Translations under genes and position numbers: made by a program | Part shown: piece after piece, positions 11,922-24,697 of the stretch | How the letters are laid out: every line of letters begins with the position of its first letter | How positions within the stretch are numbered: position 1 is the stretch's first letter | Source: Paguma larvata | Lineage: Eukaryota > Chordata > Mammalia > Carnivora > Viverridae | Length of the DNA stretch: 64,000 nucleotides | Assembly: GCA_030068075.1 (NCBI GenBank) | Contig: CM057826.1 | Coordinates: 78,031,312-78,095,311 of the forward strand | Reading direction: 5' to 3' | The notes under the pieces: generated by a model | Seen by the model: only the letters and a program-made list of their open reading frames with translations | What the model was told of the DNA's origin: nothing | The model's database searches: none

Positions 11922-12051
11922 CTTCATATCCAAGTTCTTAGAAACAGTTTCCAGGGCAGACACGATATCTTGAATTGTTTTTTCAACTTTCCGGTGCTCG
12001 TGCCTGATGAACTGAAGGTCTCCAGAAAGCTTCACGATGCTGGAGTCACAT
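11922..12051 (-). CDS. FAM81B: FAM81B coding exon, coiled-coil segment starting CDSSIVKL
   Basis: This 130-bp minus-strand exon has one leading base and 43 whole codons. It encodes CDSSIVKLSGDLQFIRHEHR, then a Lys/Glu-rich helix, and ends VSKNLDMK. It continues the FAM81 core directly after GRVAR, with CDSSI matching CDxSI in both paralogues. Hydrophobic residues fall at a and d heptad positions for most of its length. The acceptor is CATCTTGCCACTAG above 12051 and the donor is GTAACT at 11921-11916. Reading continues past the donor into the intron without a stop for a while, but that extension is not family-like. The exon ends on a whole codon, as the next one requires. Confidence 0.93.
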
Positions 12052-13424
12052 CTAGTGGCAAGATGAAAATTGGTTGCGAGATCAATAGGCTCAAACATTT
12101 TTAACACTACGGTAGGGTGTGTGCATTCATTTATGGCAAAATTTCTAGAGTTCTTTGAATAATGAGCTAGCAGATGTAGGAACATAAACCGAAATCTTCA
12201 TTTTTCTCTCCTTTTTCTGATGAGAAACCAGGTTGGATAATGATACATTGACCAAAATCAAAGAACTGGGTTGGAGTAGATGAAGACATTGGGAGAAAAT
12301 GGGGGGTATTTTAGATTTTCAGTCTGACATAGTAATTCAGTCATAGGAGTTCCAACAGATTTTGATGTTTGGGGAACACTCCCTGCTGCCTATGGTTAGG
12401 CAGAATTGAAACTTTTTCCTGTTCTATATTGCATTCTGAATCCACTTTCCTCTGTTCGGTCTCTTGTTGGCTCCAAGATTGTCAATTCTCTTCTGGCTAC
12501 AAAGAGTCCCAGCTCACTATCGTCTTCCAACCCATCTTCAAAAAACAATTTCCCTCCTCTTAGCCCCAATCAAAACTCCTGCTTCTGGAGTGGGCTCCAT
12601 CAGGTGTTATCTTGTATTAGGACAAAAATAATTCACAGTAACATGTGAATGAAGTTTTGGCTCATAAAGTTGCACATAGTATTTTAAGAAGTAATTCTAG
12701 TGAAATGGGGTTGGAGCTGAAGATTAACCATCTTCCCAGGATGTCAGGGAACCCTACCCCATATCACCACTCAAGGCTTCTCTTGGGAGACAGCAGGTTA
12801 CATACTGTGTTATCAGTTTCAATGCACTCATATGTGCACTCATAAATAGATGAAAAATATGGAGAATGCTGAAGGACTGTGTTTTTTGTCTAAAGTTATG
12901 AGAGATCACTTGGAAGTTTATAATTTTATAAAACAATTATTTGTCCTCGAATAATGTTTATTAGGAATTATATTTTCATGCTATTATGCAAAGTGCTATA
13001 AATATGGTTTAATTTTTGGCTGTCAATATTTTTTTAGGATCTAGAAATGAATTCCTATTTCTTAAGAGTTTTAGTACCAAAGTTGAGCCCAAAGTGAGGA
13101 TGATGGTAATTTTGCCTGAGAAATCCCTAGAGGAGATACCATGGGACTGTGGTAGAGGAGGAGAAACTGCTGGGAGGAAAAATTAGGAATTAATCTGACG
13201 AAAAACGGGGGCACCAAAAGTCACGGGCAAAATCCATTTCACACATTTGTACATAAAACCTGTTGTCAAAACAAGCTCTGTTGTCAGTTAGGATATTCTT
13301 CTGTGAATCCACATTAAGATCCCCAAAGATTACATAGAAACAGTTGCTGCTCTCACCGCTCCTGAGCACTTGTCACCCTTCGCCCTCCTTGTCCGACCTT
13401 CAGAGACAGCTGGCCTGCACGCTG

Positions 13425-13570
13425 TAATGGTTAAGAATTCGTCTCTGGTGTCACGTGACCAGCCCTTGAATCTGGCTTCTGCGATTTCCCAGCTTTCTGA
13501 TCTGGGAAAAGTTTCTTAACTGCCTGTGAGCTTCAGTTCTCCTTAACTGAGAAAATGGAGTAAGGCCCCC
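13425..13570 (+). repeat. MIR element
   Basis: Order of MIR words: TAATGGTTAAGAATTCGTCT, CTTGAATCTGGCTTCTGCG, GAAAAGTTTCTTAACTGCCT, then a CAGTT..TGAGAAAATGGAG end. Confidence 0.75.
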
Positions 13571-13954
13571 CAGGCCCATGTGCATTAGCTGCACAATTTG
13601 TCTACCACACAACACCAGACCTGCCAGTTACATGGGCAGTGAGAACACAGGAGGCATAGAAAGTATCTCCTGGAATGCTTTGTGCTCCGCCTTCAAAACC
13701 GTAAGTGGCTATTCTGAAAAATATGGCACTTGATAGGGTTATTTAAAGATAAAATGAGGTAATGAAACACATGCTTTCACCAGCACCTATCACTGAGGAA
13801 GCACCTGTATGAGATTAGTAGCTATTATTTATTAATTTCTGTCTCCCCATACGAAAACACACACTGCCAGCCTAATGCCACATGCTGATTTATTTTGTGT
13901 ACCTGGTTGTCTAATGATTCTTTATTCTTGATGTTCAGTAACTTCAACCAAGAT

Positions 13955-14171
13955 TTTTGTTTGTTTGTTTGTTTGTTGAGAGAGAGAGAGAGAGAAAGAG
14001 AGTGTGCACCCATGAGCACCAGTGAGGGAAGGGCAGAGAGAGAGGAAGAGAGAATCCCAAGCAGGTTCCACTCTGACAGCGGGCCAGCTTGATCTCACAG
14101 TGAGATCATGACCTGAGCCGAAATCAAGAGTTGGACAGGATGCTTAACCAATTGATCTGCCCAGGGGCCCC
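13955..14171 (-). mobile_element. CAN-SINE with 11-bp target-site duplication
   Basis: Tail complement starts with (GTTT)n near 13957; head ends at 14171. TCAACCAAGAT (13944-13954) and TCAACCAGGAT (14172-14182) flank it with one mismatch. Confidence 0.9.
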
Positions 14172-14700
14172 TCAACCAGGATATTTTGGTTCAGTTGCTC
14201 TTATATCAATTTTTCTTGAATTCTAGTTTGATTTATAGATTCGAATCTCCGTTTCCGGAAGTTTTCTTCTCTTATACCCATGAAGAGATTTTTTGTAAAG
14301 AATTCGTCTACTTTCTTCTTCAGGCGGTCCTACAGGGTCTATGTCGAAAGAGTTTTACTTGTCTGCTATATACATCATTTTTCTAAAACAATTTTCATAT
14401 TGAAAAAACATTTTAACATTTTACGGTTTGCTCCTGCTTGCTTTCAAAAAATAAATTATTTTTAGTTGTATTTATTCCATTTGGGGGGCTTCCAAAACGG
14501 ATTTGGTCTCTGTGATATTTTAATTTTTTTTTCTACCTTATCCCCAAGCAATTCCAGTTTATCTGTCTCATTCTGTTATGTGTTGATCTCTTTTTTGGGG
14601 AAGCCCTTTTATTTCATATTTTTAAATAATTTTTATTTTATCAAAGTAAAACATGCCTATAGTTTAGAAGTGGATAAAAACTAAAAGACTAATAATAAAC

Positions 14701-15303
14701 TGTGTGGAATAAGCTTAGGAATCCCCTGAGCTTGCATCCATGTGTTAACAAAACATAAAGAAATAGAAAGCCACAGGATGGAAGCACCCAAGAATAGGTA
14801 ACCAAAATTAGGTATTCAGGGTGGAAACGCTCCCAATTTACTACTGGTTTCACTGGAAGGAAGGACCAAAATAAAAGCGGGCTACAGATAGCAGCAGGGC
14901 ATAGCCCAGATCAGAGCTAATTAGCAAAAGAAAGGTGCCTTGTTGACCTTGCATAGCAGGCTCTGTCTTTCTTGTCCCCTAAGCAAGTTTAGGTAAACAG
15001 ATGTGGCGCCTCCTGTCTGCCATAAACAACCATCTGCCCAGCGCCAGGACTTTGTTTTGTTTTGACCAAACACCGCCTATCTTCAAAACCCTCTTTTTCT
15101 CATACCTATGAGTTAATGTTCACGATTTCATCGTCTCTTTGTGCACGTCCATCACGCTTGTAAGCCTTCTGATCCTAATAAAAATGGAGCAAGTCCCCTT
15201 TCTCAGGCTTCTTGTCTCCTCCCACATGTCAGCCTCTCTCTCATTTTAATCCTGCATTCGCTCTCTTGCTGGACAAGAGAAAACTCTAGACCCAGAGTCT
15301 ACA
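14701..15303 (+). mobile_element. Probable solo LTR of a class I endogenous retrovirus
   Basis: About 600 bp begin TGTGTGGAATAAGC and end near GACCCAGAGTCTACA. Inside are CTGCCCAGCGCCAGGAC, a CCTAATAAAAATGGAGCAAG stretch that would hold the polyadenylation signal, and a pyrimidine-rich U5-like part (CTTCTTGTCTCCTCCC). The LTR-like organisation is clear, but the exact ends and the family are not. No internal retroviral genes are present. Confidence 0.5.
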
Positions 15304-17715
15304 ATAGCAAACTACAGTGGTTCCTTGCTCTCCTTCTCCCTGTTATCTCCAGTTCTCCCTAGAGACGAGAGCCTGTCTTTACCTAGTTTCAGAGTTTCCT
15401 GGTGCTGCCAACACCTAAGCCTTTTGAGAATTGTGTGGTGTAACACTAGATCATTCTCAGCTTATTCCACAGGTTTAAAACTGGTTTTATTACGTCTGCC
15501 AAGTCAGTTTCCACATGTCTGTTTTCCAGGTCCCGAGATTTCTATGCTGATAGCTGATATCCTCTGTCTTTGCGGGTCTGTTTTAAAGAGAAACTTTTTT
15601 TTTTCCAGTAGATTTAGTGGGACTTTGGGAAGGAGCAAAATCACAGCTGATTGCTGTTCAATCAGCAATCTGCTTTAATCTCTTTTTTTTGTTCTTAACT
15701 TCCTTGAAACCAGGACAACCTCTGGTTTGAACTCCTCGTGTGTTTTTCTGGGTAATTCCTCTCATTGAGGTTTGCCTATCAATAATTTTGGAGCTGATTT
15801 TTATGCACAGGCTCAATTCTACGTAACTATCATGCTTACATTTTGGGCTGATTCTGACTACCTGCAAAAGATCACCAAGTGTGTGTGGGCGGGGGGAGGA
15901 GTAGACCACATCCTCCACTCAGGCTTGCAGTATCAAATCGATTATTTCCTTAGGCCCTGCAGGCTGTGGGAGGGCACGTCTCCCCTTTTCATCCTCCAAA
16001 ACCAGATAGATGTATTTCCCAGTCAGTCACCAAGTCCTAGATTTTCTTTAGTGGCACAATAGGCCCACTCTACTTCCTCTGCCTGTAGCTTGTCAACATT
16101 TCTCTCAGGTATGAATTTGCCAGCACAGAGCTTCTAGATGATAAATAACACAAATGCATTCTCAGCTACACTCCTCAGCTGCTCTGGTACTGACCCGATT
16201 CTCTAAAGGGACATTTCCTGTCTGTCCCGTGACCCGCCTGAGCCTCTAGCGTAATACTGAACCATTCAAATTATTTGGCTACACCTTTTAGGATTACAGC
16301 TCTTGATCTGGAGCAAATCATTATGTCTAAGGTCTGAGGAAGACTATCAGTCCAGACACGACAGTATTTGTAAGCATACTCTGTTTGTGGTTAGCAGTTG
16401 TGGCAACTTCCAAGTTCTATTAAAGATGGAGTTTTTGCTTCCCTTCTCTTTTTAACTCGCTTTAAGATGTCACAAGTGAGAGGAGTGACATAAAGATATC
16501 TTTATTCAATTATCTTTAACCAGAAGTTTCTACTCTTAACTTTTCAAAAGTTGACAATATCCATAAGAATATGATTTTTGCTTTTAATTGTGTATTGACA
16601 CAATTTATTATTTTTTTAAATAAGAAAATCTGCCTTCGCGTCCCAAATAGCCAAATGTAGCTGAAAGTTCAGCGTCCTCTGGCTGCTGCCGCAGACTGTA
16701 AATCATGGCCATCTCTCTGGTGTTGTTTACATATTTGCTTTTCCTCATTTGCACCTGAGATTATCATCTACCAAATAGGGGAGAGGGTACCAAAAGCAGG
16801 CTGGACAATTTTGAGAACCTCATCTGATTGGAAGTACTTGCTTTTACACTGCCCTGTTTCGGAGTAGGAAATAAGATATAAAATTCAAAGCACATTGTCA
16901 TTATTAAATATCGAGTTTGATTTATGCAGCAGTAAAATGTTTCCTAGGAATTATGTTAAAATAATCGACTTGATCTCAGTTATGCCAAAATAGTCATTGG
17001 AATTAAGGTCAATGTATGTGGAAAGACAGTAATTAATCTGTCTCAGCTTGTCCATTAGTCCCTTGGCTGGCAAAAATACACAGAACGGGAGAGGAAGGGT
17101 GAATTTAAGTCTCATGGCTTTTAGCCACATTCTGTCTCAATTAACAAAGAGATTAAAGAAATTTTCATAACAAGGAGATATTTCAAGGAAAAATAAGACC
17201 TCATCCTAAAATCACTACCTAAGATTCAAGAGGAAGGTAATTAAGCAATTGAAGAGCAAAATGGAGGAATAGGAGGCTCTTTGTTTCCCCTTCTCCTCTG
17301 GATGTACCAAGTAAACAGCTACACACAGATCAGTTCCCCCTGAGACAAATCCAGAAACTCATTTAAAGACTCCTGCTTATCAGGCAACTAAGAATATACC
17401 CACATTGAAATGGGTAGGAAAAGCTGAGACACATTCATGCTATAAGCCCCATTCTTGGCACAGTGCCTTCCTTACAGTTGAGAGGGGACCCCTAAATCTC
17501 AGCTTCTTCCTGAGGAGTGAAAGGTTTGGACCACACATCTAGCACCCCAACTTTTATAGCTGCCACCTGAGAGACTGGCTTCCAAATCACCCAGCTCTGG
17601 GAGCTGAAAATACACAGCTCCCAGATACAAATGGGGCTCATTTGTAAGTCCCCTAGGACCATACGAAAAAGAGATAGCTTTAAATGACCACGAGATTAAA
17701 AAATGGACAAAGGTT

Positions 17716-17912
17716 GGGGCACATGGGTGGCTTAGTCTGTTAAGTGGCCGCCAACTTTGACTCAGGTCATGATCTCATGGTTTGTGAGTTGGAGCCCTGC
17801 TTCGGGTTCTCTGCTGTCGGCACAGACCCTGCTTTGGATCCTCTGTCCCCGTCTCTCTCTGCCCCTCTCCTGCCTCAATCTCTCTCTCTCTCTTAAAAAT
17901 AAATATTTTTTT
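17716..17912 (+). mobile_element. CAN-SINE with 13-bp target-site duplication
   Basis: AAAAATGGACAAA at 17699-17711 and 17913-17925 flanks a diverged SINE (head GGGGCACATGGGTGGCTTAG). Confidence 0.93.
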
Positions 17913-18385
17913 AAAAATGGACAAATCATCTGCATAGACGTTTATCCACAGATGACATATGAGCGACCAGCAAGTACATGGAGAGGTGCTCAGAATCATA
18001 GATCATCAGGAAACTGCAAATCAAATATCACAGCAAGATATTAATCTACATGTGTGTTAGGGTGGCTATTATCAAAATAATAAAAAGATAACAAATGTTG
18101 ACTTGTAGGTAGAGAAAAGAAAACCTTTGTATACTGCCGGTAGGAATGTAAATTGGTACAGCCATTATAGAGAACAGTATGAAGGTTCTTCAAAACACTA
18201 AAAATAGAACTATTACATCATTCAGCAACCCCTCTTCTGGGTGTATATCCGAGGGAAATGAAATCAGTACTTGGAAAGAATATCTGCACTCCCACACTCC
18301 CATGTTCACTGCAGCAACATTCACAATAGCCAAGATATAGAATCAACCTAAGCGTTTGTTGACAAATGATTGGTTAAAGAAATTG

Positions 18386-18386
<1 letters not shown>

Positions 18387-18416
<30 letters not shown>
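18387..18416. repeat. (CA)n microsatellite
   Basis: About 15 uninterrupted CA units inside the L1 3' region. Confidence 0.97.
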
Positions 18417-18417
<1 letters not shown>

Positions 18418-19351
18418 TCTGATTATTATTCAGATTCAAAAAAGGAGATATTACTATTTGTGAATACACAGATAAAACTGGAGAACATTATGCTAACTTA
18501 ATTAAGGTAGACACAGAAAGAAAAAAAAACTGCATTATCTCATACGTAACCTGAAAAAGACACATGGAAGCAGAGGGTAGAATGGTGGTTACCCAGGGCA
18601 CGGAGGTGGGAGACGTGGGGAAATGCTAGTCGAAGAGTCCCAGGTTGCAGGTAAGTAGGAAGAATATGCCTACAGACCTAATCTACAGCATGATGACTAT
18701 AGTTGATAATGTTGTACTGAAGAATGGAAATATGCTATGAAAGTAGATTTCAGGTGCTCTTATCACACAAATAAAGTAGTAACTACGTGAGAAGATATGT
18801 TAATTAGCTTGACTGTAGTAATCATTTTACTATGCATGTATATATCAAATCATGTGGTAGAATTTAAATGGAAACAATTTTTATTTTTTAAAAAGGAAAC
18901 AAAAAAAGAAAAAAAGAAATCGAAGGTGAGCAAAAAGAATTGTACAATTTGTTCTTGAGATTATTCCATTCATGTCTTGGTTTCACTTAAATCTGTTATT
19001 TGGTCTTATACATAAGGCAGGATTTAGAAAAATAGAATACTGGGTTTGTAATGGTTTGCAGAAAAAAATAAATAGTGCAGGTATCATCAGCACACCACCA
19101 AGTGGAACCAAATTCCAAGTTTTATTCAAAACAGATGTTTGGTATTTATCTTTGCAAAATCATGGCACATCTAAGTAGGATGGTGGGTGCGTTGGTGTTT
19201 GTTTTATTACCTTGCTTCACAACTTACCCAAATACTACAAACTTTCCTTTGTGTGTATCAGATATTATATAAGGAAAGATATAATTTTGTATATTTTAGA
19301 TGTGTAAACATTTATTTATACATAATATAATTACATATCTATCTGTGCGTG

Positions 19352-19353
<2 letters not shown>

Positions 19354-19396
<43 letters not shown>
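19354..19396. repeat. (GT)n microsatellite
   Basis: About 21 uninterrupted GT units, one of the longest pure tracts in the window and likely to vary in length. Confidence 0.97.
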
Positions 19397-19398
<2 letters not shown>

Positions 19399-19489
19399 AC
19401 ATAGGTACTATTCCTGTAGATTCTGTTTTCCTAATGTCCATTATCTGGTCTGGACTTAAAAGGCTCGTGCATTAGTTTAGGCCCTTGAC

Positions 19490-20155
19490 ATTTCTCACCT
19501 TGACTGCTGCAGTAGGCTTCCTTTCTGTACCCCACCAACTTAGCTACTACTAGAATGTTCCTAAATATGTCCTCCCTCTTACTTATATCTTCCCATAGTT
19601 ACTTATAACCTTCTATATAAAGTTCAAACTTCTTACCTTGGCCCACAAGGTCCCTCAGCATCCAACCTGGACCTGTTAGCTTCATCTCCCCATCTCCCAT
19701 CTCTCCCTAAACGCAAACCCCAAAATACCAAAACTAAAACACTCTTCTTACAGGTAGCCCTTTGAACGTGTCACAGTTATTAATCCCTCAGTTTGTTCGC
19801 ACTTATTATCCCTCCTATGTAAAATGCATTTCCTGTTGTCCTTCCTTGTCTAGATAACTGCTGTGGATCCTTTGAAACTAATTTCAAGCATCACCTCCTC
19901 CAGGAAGACTTCCCTATGCCTCAGTCTGATTTGGATATTCCCATAGCACCTCAAGCTTTCATTATAGTGTTTATCTAATCACTTACATGTGGAGCTTGTT
20001 TTCCCAGATAGACCACAAACCTGGGGTCATGAGGAATTGGAAGTGGACCATATTGCTGAATCCCTGAATCCCAGCACACTGTCTGGCATGTGGTTATATG
20101 GCATGTAGCTTAATACATTTTTGTTGTTGTTGAATTGAATAGATAGATGCTCTAA
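19490..20155 (+). repeat. L2 element, long relic
   Basis: L2 3' wording in order: TTACCTTGGCCCACAAGGTC, TCACCTCCTCCAGGAAGACT, CACTTACATGTGGAGCTTG, CACACTGTCTGGCATGTGG, then a TTGAATTGAAT end. Confidence 0.85.
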
Positions 20156-20849
20156 AAGAAGTTCGTTTTAGGCGTTAATCACCTCATTATTATGTGGTCA
20201 TTAACATTTCAGAGCAGATTAAAAAGATGGAGGTTGAGTATTTCAGGAGAGAGTAAAGAGGTGCTGGCAGAAGATGTCAAGTTGCAAAGGTGTCTGTAGT
20301 CAGCCATTCACAAGTGATCTTTGATATGTCCACTAGAACGGTCCTGGCATTGTCAATACCCACAGATTTTTGCTAAACCATATAGCATTAATTCTTTTGA
20401 TTTAGAAATATATGAAAGATGCTATTCAAAATTTTATCCATTTGAAAGTAAATCCATTTTGTTAGACTTCTATATGTTGTTCTTACATATTTTAAATATG
20501 TTAATCATTAGAATTTGATTCATCTGGGAGTTTTGTATGTGGCCTTGAGGATGTGTCTTTGTATAGATGTTGGCATTTGGACAGTCGAGGGCTGTAAATA
20601 TAATATGATTCTTATCACTTGCAGATGGAACCAAAGTGGACATTCTATATAAGAAGACTTTTAGAGAACCTTTGAATCTCACAGGTAGCATGAGGCTTTC
20701 AAATTGTATCATACACTTTCTCAACCACCACATCAGTTTAGCCTAATGTAAAGACAATATCTACTCTTCTACTATAGATAGAACCTAGTTGGGAATGAGA
20801 ATTCAGTGGGTAAGAATTGAACGCTCTTCATTGATATGCTTCTTCTCAC

Positions 20850-20968
20850 CTGGCCACTCTTCCTCGAAGATCTCCAACTCCTTGAAGGTGTCTGCTGTTT
20901 AGCTCCTGTACTGCAAAATTAGTTCCTATGGCCGCCTGGTCTCGAGCGCTTATTTGTTGTTCTAAAAC
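20850..20968 (-). CDS. FAM81B: FAM81B coding exon with GVGDLRGRVAR motif
   Basis: This minus-strand exon of 119 bp starts on a whole codon and carries 39 codons plus two bases. It encodes VLEQQISARDQAAIGTNFAV, then QELNSRHLQ, then GVGDLRGRVA. The last two bases (AG) join A from the next exon to give Arg. Both FAM81 paralogues share the ...QIxARD... start and the ...L.G(V/L)GDLRGRVARCD ending, so this is a family signature exon. The acceptor is ACTTAAAATTACAG with a modest pyrimidine tract. The donor is GTGAGA at 20849-20844. The exon is too short to stand out as an open reading frame and was found by matching the reverse strand around the gap in the family pattern. Confidence 0.93.
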
Positions 20969-22134
20969 CTGTAATTTTAAGTGAAAATTCCCATTAATCT
21001 CCTACCCCACATGATAAGAAACTATAATTTAAAGCAGAGGTTGCAAAATTGAAAGCCTTTCCTAATTAGGCTGACGGTGTAAATGAGTGAGCAAGCCCTA
21101 TGTCAGAGAGAGGCAGTCTTTGCTTTATGGGAGGAAGGAAGTGATGGCCTGATTCCAGCTGACTGTTTCCAGGTAGGAATGATGGCTCGAGTGTTTCAAC
21201 ACAAGCCAGAAATCTAGATTTTATGTTAAATCTTTCCATTTTTACATATAGACGTCTTAGTCAAAATCTCATATAAACACGATACAGGCCAAATAAAACA
21301 TACTTATTGTGCTGTTACGGCCATGAGTTGCCAATTGGCCATCACTGATACAAAAGCTATTCACAAAAACCTATCTCAGAATTGGTGGTGGGTTTAGAAA
21401 GGAATCTTTACGATGGCATCAGGCAAGGCCCTTTATGGATCGAATCAGAAGCACAGTGAAGCTAATACAATGAACACAAGCAAATCTGTATCAACTTCTT
21501 CCACTCACAAGGAGTGAAGAAGGTTTATTCTAGATTTTTTAGAGAACGTGAGAGATTTATGGCTTGAAGTGTATTCAGATTTTGTCCTTGGTATTTTTAG
21601 TCATGTCTTTGATAGGTCTTGGTATTCTGAAATAGAGTGGGTCGTCTTATACTACCAGGTCGGTAGTCCCAAGAACAGTGGCTTAAAATTTTTTCACACT
21701 TACATGTAAGCATTAATTAAAAAAAAAATTCTGCTTGTCCATAGCAAAAATTTCTATTTTAGTTGACACTCAAACCAAATCCAAAGTAAAGTGAACACAC
21801 ATTTTTTAAAAACCTTGTATTTATTTGTAAAAAAAGTGAAAGTTTAAGATGAGTTCAGGTTTTGGGGAAGTATTAAAGTTTAGTTGCTGTATTTAATCAA
21901 GGCCTAAACTATGTCTAAATTTATGTTTATCAACATAAAGGATTTTTGTAGCAAGTGAATCTTAGAAATTTTAAAGACCATATACAGGATTTTTCCTCAT
22001 TTGTAAACTGGCAGATTGAAACAACCCAAGAGCAAAAACAAACAAACAGACCTTTGACTGAAAACATAGAAGTGCCAAGAATGCTAGCTGGCGTTTTTTT
22101 GTTTTCATTCGTTTTTGCATGACCATAAGTGTCT

Positions 22135-22455
22135 CGGTCCATTCAGGCTGCTCTAACAAAATACCACAGACTGGGTAGCTAATAAACCAGACATGTATTT
22201 CTCACAGTTCTGGAAGCTGGAAGTCCAAGGTCAGGGTGCCAGCTTGGTCCAGTTCTGGTAAAAGGCCTCTCCTGGACCTCATATGCCTACTTCCTACTGT
22301 GTCTTCAAGCGGTGGCAGGGGCTAGGGATATATTGTAGGAGGGTACTGGTCCTGATCCCGAGACCCCGCCTCCTAACACCATCTCAGAGGACATTAGATT
22401 TCAACGTATGAAGTTTGGAGGAGCGGGGAGAGACACAAACATTCAGACCATAGCA
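22135..22455 (-). mobile_element. MST/MLT1-type MaLR solo LTR
   Basis: The plus strand reads GGTCCATTCAGGCTGCTCTA, ACCACAGACTGGGTAGCTA, TTCTCACAGTTCTGGAAGCT, then GACACAAACATTCAGACCAT: a MaLR LTR in reverse orientation. Confidence 0.8.
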
Positions 22456-22637
22456 ATAGACGTTATTTTGCTTCGTTTTGGTAAAGAACAGTGATGAAAA
22501 GGAATTTGCCCTAGTAAACATTAAAACATGACATGAGACGATAATAAATAAATCAGTGTGGCCAAGTAGATATGCGTATGTAAGTAAATCAGCGTAATGT
22601 AAGGAAGACCTTGGTAAATATAAGAAAGAAATGTGCC

Positions 22638-22827
22638 GGGGTCCCTGGGGGGCTCAGTCGGTTGAGTGTCCGACTTCAGCTCAGGTCACGATCTCGCCGT
22701 TCATGAGTTTGAGCCCCGCCTTGGGCTCTGTGCCTGGAGCCTACATCTGTGTCTCCCTCTCTCTCTGCCCCTCCTGCACTCACACTCTGTCTCTCTCTCT
22801 TTCAAAAATAAATAAACATTAAAAAAT
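22638..22827 (+). mobile_element. CAN-SINE
   Basis: Starts GGGGTCCCTGGGGGGCTCAG and ends AAAATAAATAAACATTAAA. A short deletion lies in the middle (CTCTGTGCCTGGAGCC without the usual TGACAGCTCAG). Confidence 0.93.
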
Positions 22828-23737
22828 TTAAAAATATATATGTTATATTTGAGGCTCACAAATTAGTGGGGGAGGAATTTCACAAATGGTGTTGGGATCT
22901 CTGGTTATTAAGAAAACAATCGATTTAGATCCTTAACTCATGGCACACATCAATAAAGATGTAAGAAAAGTAGTTTAAAAATATAAATAGTTAAGCCATT
23001 AGAATAATAGATAATAGATGTGATTATTTCAATTCTAAATGAAGAAATTTCTATTCTTGAAAATAATGAGAGAAATCACAGAGCAAAATATTGGAATGTT
23101 TAACCTTATATAAAACTTGATAGAAACATTGTAAATATAACTGAGATATAAACAACAAACTGGAAAAACATTTATAACAAACGTTATTGCCACGGATTTC
23201 ATCTCTGTACTGCAAGCAGCATGCATTTGTTGGTGAAAGCCAGTAGTACATATATTTTCCCATCTTTGTGTCTGGTGTCTTGGTGTTTGAAATCAATCAC
23301 AGTGAGAGTATTAACGCCATGGAAATAGGCAAATGCTACAACCAAGGTTTTATTCTCCAGAAAATATTTGCTTGCTCGTTGTTAAACATTTGCCAAGCTA
23401 CCAGAGCTATTATCCTCAATTAATAAAAAAGTTCATTTAATCAATAAGAATTAGAAAGCACTAAAACTCCAAAAGACAAATTGGCAGATGACATTAATAG
23501 ATGATGGACAGACAAAAATGCAAAGCGTTAGAGTCACTTTTAAAAGTGAAAAAGATAGATACGAGATATGAGATCTAGTCCATCAAATTAGTGAAGTTAA
23601 AATAATACATCTCAATGCTGGTGTAGGCACAGCGAAAAAGCACTCTCCTATAATGCTAATGGAAGTGTAAGTAAGTATAAGCTTTCCGGAAACCAATTTG
23701 GCAACACGCATCAAGAGCCTTCACAGTGTCCACACCC

Positions 23738-23760
23738 TAGTATAGTATAGTATAGTATAT
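23738..23760. repeat. (TATAG)n short tandem repeat
   Basis: About four units of a 5-bp repeat within the L1 relic. Confidence 0.85.
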
Positions 23761-24697
23761 AAGAATATATACTAGGGAAATAATCCAAATATAGACATAT
23801 CCTTATGCGCAAAGGTATTTTAATATGAAAAGAATAATTTAGCAAATCATGGTGTGTGCATCGTACAAAGAAACTTTAATGACCTATGAGAGTTTATGAT
23901 ACAGTTTTATATTAAAGATTATGCTTACAAATGCACTCTCAGCCTCCTGATGGAATATGTGGAAGGACTTGAAGGTAATGAATCTGGGTGTTTGTAGAGA
24001 TTACCGTTTGGTAGCGGAATTGTGAGAATTTTTTTCCCAGGTTTAAAATTTTTTCTTAAGCTTTCAAAATAATTTCAATGAGCAAGTATTGCTTTTATAA
24101 GTTGGTGGGGAAAAGACACAAAATAAACAAAATAAGTGTGATATGTAAAATTCTCTTTCCTTGAGTCTAAAATAAATTAATTTTAAAATTTGTAACTAGC
24201 TGCCAGCTTGAAAAACAAATAGTTTGAATATAAAAAGGAACAAGCAACTGTTGCAATTATGGTTGATTAAAAACATTTTTTTTTCATTCCTTTCATAGGC
24301 CCAAGTCAAGCTTCAGCTCACATTTGAACCTGTCTTGTTGGTTAGTTTGCAATGGACTGACCTCGTTAATGAGTTTTAGCTTTTTAAAAAATACTTGAAT
24401 AGCACCCGTTTCACTATAAAAAGAACATTATAGTCTTATTTACTAAAGGTTGTCTAATAATTTCTTCTTTATACTGTTGTAACTATATAATATCTACAGA
24501 CCTTAAAATATTTTCTAATTCAGTTTTCCACATAGACCAGTTCTCCTCATTTTCCCTGTATACTCCAGCACCTTAATAGGATGGCAAATATTTTGAGATT
24601 TTATAGTTTTGAAAAATATTTTGTCTTTTTTTTTTTTCAGAGCTAATCTAAGACAATCAATTATTATGGGAAAAGAAGCCCTTAATAAGATTTCTAA

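Larger units (their letters stand above)
17250..18890 (+). mobile_element. L1 fragments (5'-UTR-like part and 3' end) with nested SINE
   Basis: The first part (17250-17700) resembles an L1M 5' region (AAATGGAGGAATAGGAGGCT). From about 17910 the text is the L1 ORF2 end and 3' UTR: CTGCCGGTAGGAATGTAAAT, CCATGTTCACTGCAGCAAC, then an ATAGTTGATAATG end. The coding part between is missing, so this is an internally deleted or composite relic. Confidence 0.65.
12052..20849 (-). other. FAM81B: FAM81B intron; repeats and unassigned sequence
   Basis: This intron contains a MIR, a SINE, a probable solo LTR, an L1 with a nested SINE, a GT microsatellite and an L2 relic. The stretches 12052-13420, 14183-14700, 15310-17250 and 20160-20849 have no exon I can recognise. 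The part 15700-16100 is pyrimidine-rich and opens short frames on the plus strand without any family resemblance. Confidence 0.6.
22480..23960 (+). mobile_element. Decayed L1 ORF2 end and 3' UTR
   Basis: Plus-strand wording: GGTGTTGGGATCTCTGGTTA, CAATCGATTTAGATCCTTAA, later AAACCAATTTGGCAACACG and ATCCAAATATAGACATATCC. No frame remains. A SINE lies at 22638-22827. Confidence 0.65.
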
